Positions 6,333-7,481 of a DNA stretch of 7,481 nucleotides are shown here, one piece after another. The DNA comes from Dehalococcoidales bacterium. Its GTDB lineage: Bacteria; Chloroflexota; Dehalococcoidia; Dehalococcoidales; UBA2162. The notes beneath the pieces are model-generated. The model saw nothing but the letters and a program-made list of their open reading frames with translations. It searched no databases and was not told where the DNA came from. Location of the stretch: NCBI GenBank assembly GCA_016844285.1, contig JAENIS010000072.1, positions 1 through 7,481 on the forward strand, in the 5' to 3' direction. Positions within the stretch are counted from its first letter, which is position 1. Each line of letters begins with the position of its first letter. The position numbers were made by a program, and so were the translations under genes.

Positions 6333-6393
6333 TTTAACGATACAAGCTGTTTATCGGTGTCATCTAAGAGGAGTTCCTCCAAAGGTGTGATTG

Positions 6394-7096
6394 AGAGGGA
6401 AACATGGCCAACATAAAGCTAACCATTGACGACAAAGAGGTTGAAGTCAGCCAGGGGGCGACCGTATTAGACGCGGCTAAAGCCGCCGGTATCTATATCC
6501 CAACGCTATGTTACCACCCCTCCTTAACCCCCTACGGAGCCTGCCGCCTGTGCATCGTGGAGATTGAGAAGATGCGCGGCTTGCCGACCTCGTGCACCAC
6601 GCCTGCCGCTGATGGCATGGTGGTCAAGACCAAAACGCCACAGCTTCAGCAGTTCCGGCAGGGTGTTCTTGAGCTGATGCTGACCGAGCACCCTCATACC
6701 TGTCTCACCTGCGACCGTAAAGAACGATGTGGACCCACCAATATCTGTCTGCGTAGTCCGGATGTCACCGAGCGCTGCGTGACCTGTGCCAAAAACAGGC
6801 GCTGCGAGCTACAGCAGGTATTCGACTATATCGAACTGAAAAATGTCACCTTACCCTATACCTACCGGGAGCTACCGATACACCATGAAGACCCCTTCTT
6901 TGACCGGGACTATAACCTGTGTATTCTCTGTGGACGCTGCGTTCGAGTCTGCCAGGAAGTCAGGGGAGCCGGTACCATCGCCTTCACCTTACGGGGCAGC
7001 CAGGCTTTGGTCGGGACGGCCTTCAACCGGCCTTTGCAGGAATCAGGCTGCCAGTTCTGCGGGGCCTGTGTCGATGTTTGCCCCACCGGTGCTCTC
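6394..7096 (+). repeat. Direct repeat copy 2: 5' part of the formate dehydrogenase gene
   Basis: This is the second copy of the 4112-4814 repeat and encodes residues 1-231 of the formate dehydrogenase. By hand count 18 residues differ from copy 1 (R16S, E23D, Q26K, E86Q, I99T, A102T, N133R, G144E, P145L, E147N, R161H, I182V, E188G, V189A, A191T, F196L, S201A, R217Q), about 92% identity. All iron-sulfur ligands are conserved. Fully identical blocks of 30-40 bp (for example 4563-4602 with 6845-6884) alternate with patches of dense silent changes. Confidence 0.93.
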
Positions 7097-7481
7097 CTTG
7101 AGCGGAAACGAAAGTGGGAAGGCTTGCCCGAGCGCACCGTGCTGACTACCTGCCCTTATTGTGGAGTCGGCTGTCAGATGGAACTCCAGCTTAAGGGAGA
7201 TAGGATAATCGAAGTCTGCCCCAGCACTGATAACGAGGTAAACCGGGGGCAACTCTGCGTCAAAGGGCGCTTCGGTATTCAAGAGTTCGTTCACCACGAC
7301 CAGCGTCTGACCGTTCCTCTGGTAAAGCGGGATGGCCAGTTTGTCGAGACCACCTGGGAAGAGGCTCTGAACCTGGTTGCCAGTAAATTATCCAGCTACG
7401 GTAAGGGCGAAGTGGCCGTTATCTCCTCAGCCAAGAACACCAATGAGGACAATTACGTGGCTCAGAAGTTTACCCGGGTGG
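6404..7481 (+). CDS. fdhA: Formate dehydrogenase alpha subunit with NuoG-like N-terminus, 5' part
   Basis: The first 359 codons are present and the gene runs off the right edge. Residues 1-231 repeat the iron-sulfur domain of the preceding gene: [2Fe-2S] Cys36/47/50/64, His-Cys cluster His96/Cys100/103/109, cysteine set 115/125/128/134, and two [4Fe-4S] motifs at 173-183 and 216-226. Then comes the molybdopterin oxidoreductase [4Fe-4S] domain, with CPYCGVGC (Cys250, 253, 257) and Cys285 in RGQLCVKGRFG. Lys287 right after that cysteine is the electron-relay lysine equivalent to Lys44 of E. coli FdhF. The start of the bis-MGD fold follows (TTWEEALNLVASKL). The enzyme interconverts formate and CO2; the Sec/Cys metal ligand lies beyond the window. 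The ATG follows GAGGG by 4 nt, 71 nt after the fusion gene. Other molybdopterin enzymes share this start, but the NuoG-type N-terminus and the NuoEF neighbours favour soluble NAD-linked formate dehydrogenase. Confidence 0.88.
   Translation, partial: MANIKLTIDDKEVEVSQGATVLDAAKAAGIYIPTLCYHPSLTPYGACRLCIVEIEKMRGLPTSCTTPAADGMVVKTKTPQLQQFRQGVLELMLTEHPHTCLTCDRKERCGPTNICLRSPDVTERCVTCAKNRRCELQQVFDYIELKNVTLPYTYRELPIHHEDPFFDRDYNLCILCGRCVRVCQEVRGAGTIAFTLRGSQALVGTAFNRPLQESGCQFCGACVDVCPTGALLERKRKWEGLPERTVLTTCPYCGVGCQMELQLKGDRIIEVCPSTDNEVNRGQLCVKGRFGIQEFVHHDQRLTVPLVKRDGQFVETTWEEALNLVASKLSSYGKGEVAVISSAKNTNEDNYVAQKFTRV

Noticed and set aside
6368..6379. Small inverted repeat GAGG-AGTT-CCTC between the fusion gene and fdhA
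   Set aside because: It has only 4 bp of stem and no T-run, so it is not a terminator, and it is too short to claim as a regulatory site.

Overview
This window looks like the chromosome of a strict anaerobe. It holds iron-sulfur, flavin and molybdopterin redox genes of the kind used for NAD(P)H/ferredoxin/formate balancing, beside a vitamin B5 operon. Base composition is moderate, and start codons include TTG behind a strong GGAGG. The taxon cannot be fixed from the sequence. A Chloroflexota (Dehalococcoidia-like), clostridial or deltaproteobacterial host would all fit; the pan-type RNA leader described below is, as I recall, reported from those groups.

Left part (1-1557, minus strand): a pantothenate operon read right to left. 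A strong promoter (TTGACA, 17 bp, TACAGT; 1529-1557) drives a leader of about 160 nt. The leader contains a small hairpin with two bulged adenosines (1493-1516), which resembles the described 'pan' RNA motif, and then a strong intrinsic terminator (1381-1421) just ahead of the first gene. The genes are a Rossmann/DUF2520 oxidoreductase (candidate ketopantoate reductase), panD (aspartate 1-decarboxylase) and the first 31 codons of panB (ketopantoate hydroxymethyltransferase), which runs off the left edge. The layout implies premature-termination control of vitamin B5 synthesis.

Right part (1685-7481, plus strand): a divergent redox operon. A NuoE-like [2Fe-2S] protein overlaps by ATGA a NuoF-like NADH/FMN protein that carries an extra N-terminal thioredoxin-like domain and a C-terminal two-cluster ferredoxin domain. 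A 736-residue fusion follows, of a NuoG-like iron-sulfur domain with a GltD/NfnB-type FAD/NADP oxidoreductase. The last gene is a formate dehydrogenase alpha subunit with its own NuoG-like N-terminus, cut by the right edge. The first three genes match the architecture of the Stn electron-bifurcating transhydrogenase (StnABC). NuoE-NuoF plus the NuoG-FdhA protein match electron-bifurcating formate dehydrogenases.

The most striking point is that the first ~231 residues of the GltD fusion and of FdhA are about 92% identical (18 differences by hand count), and the shared DNA (about 0.7 kb) begins 10 bp before both start codons. The sequence therefore suggests one bifurcating NuoEF core served by two catalytic 'heads', NADP(H) and formate, carried on the same wiring adapter, with recent duplication or gene conversion keeping the adapters alike.
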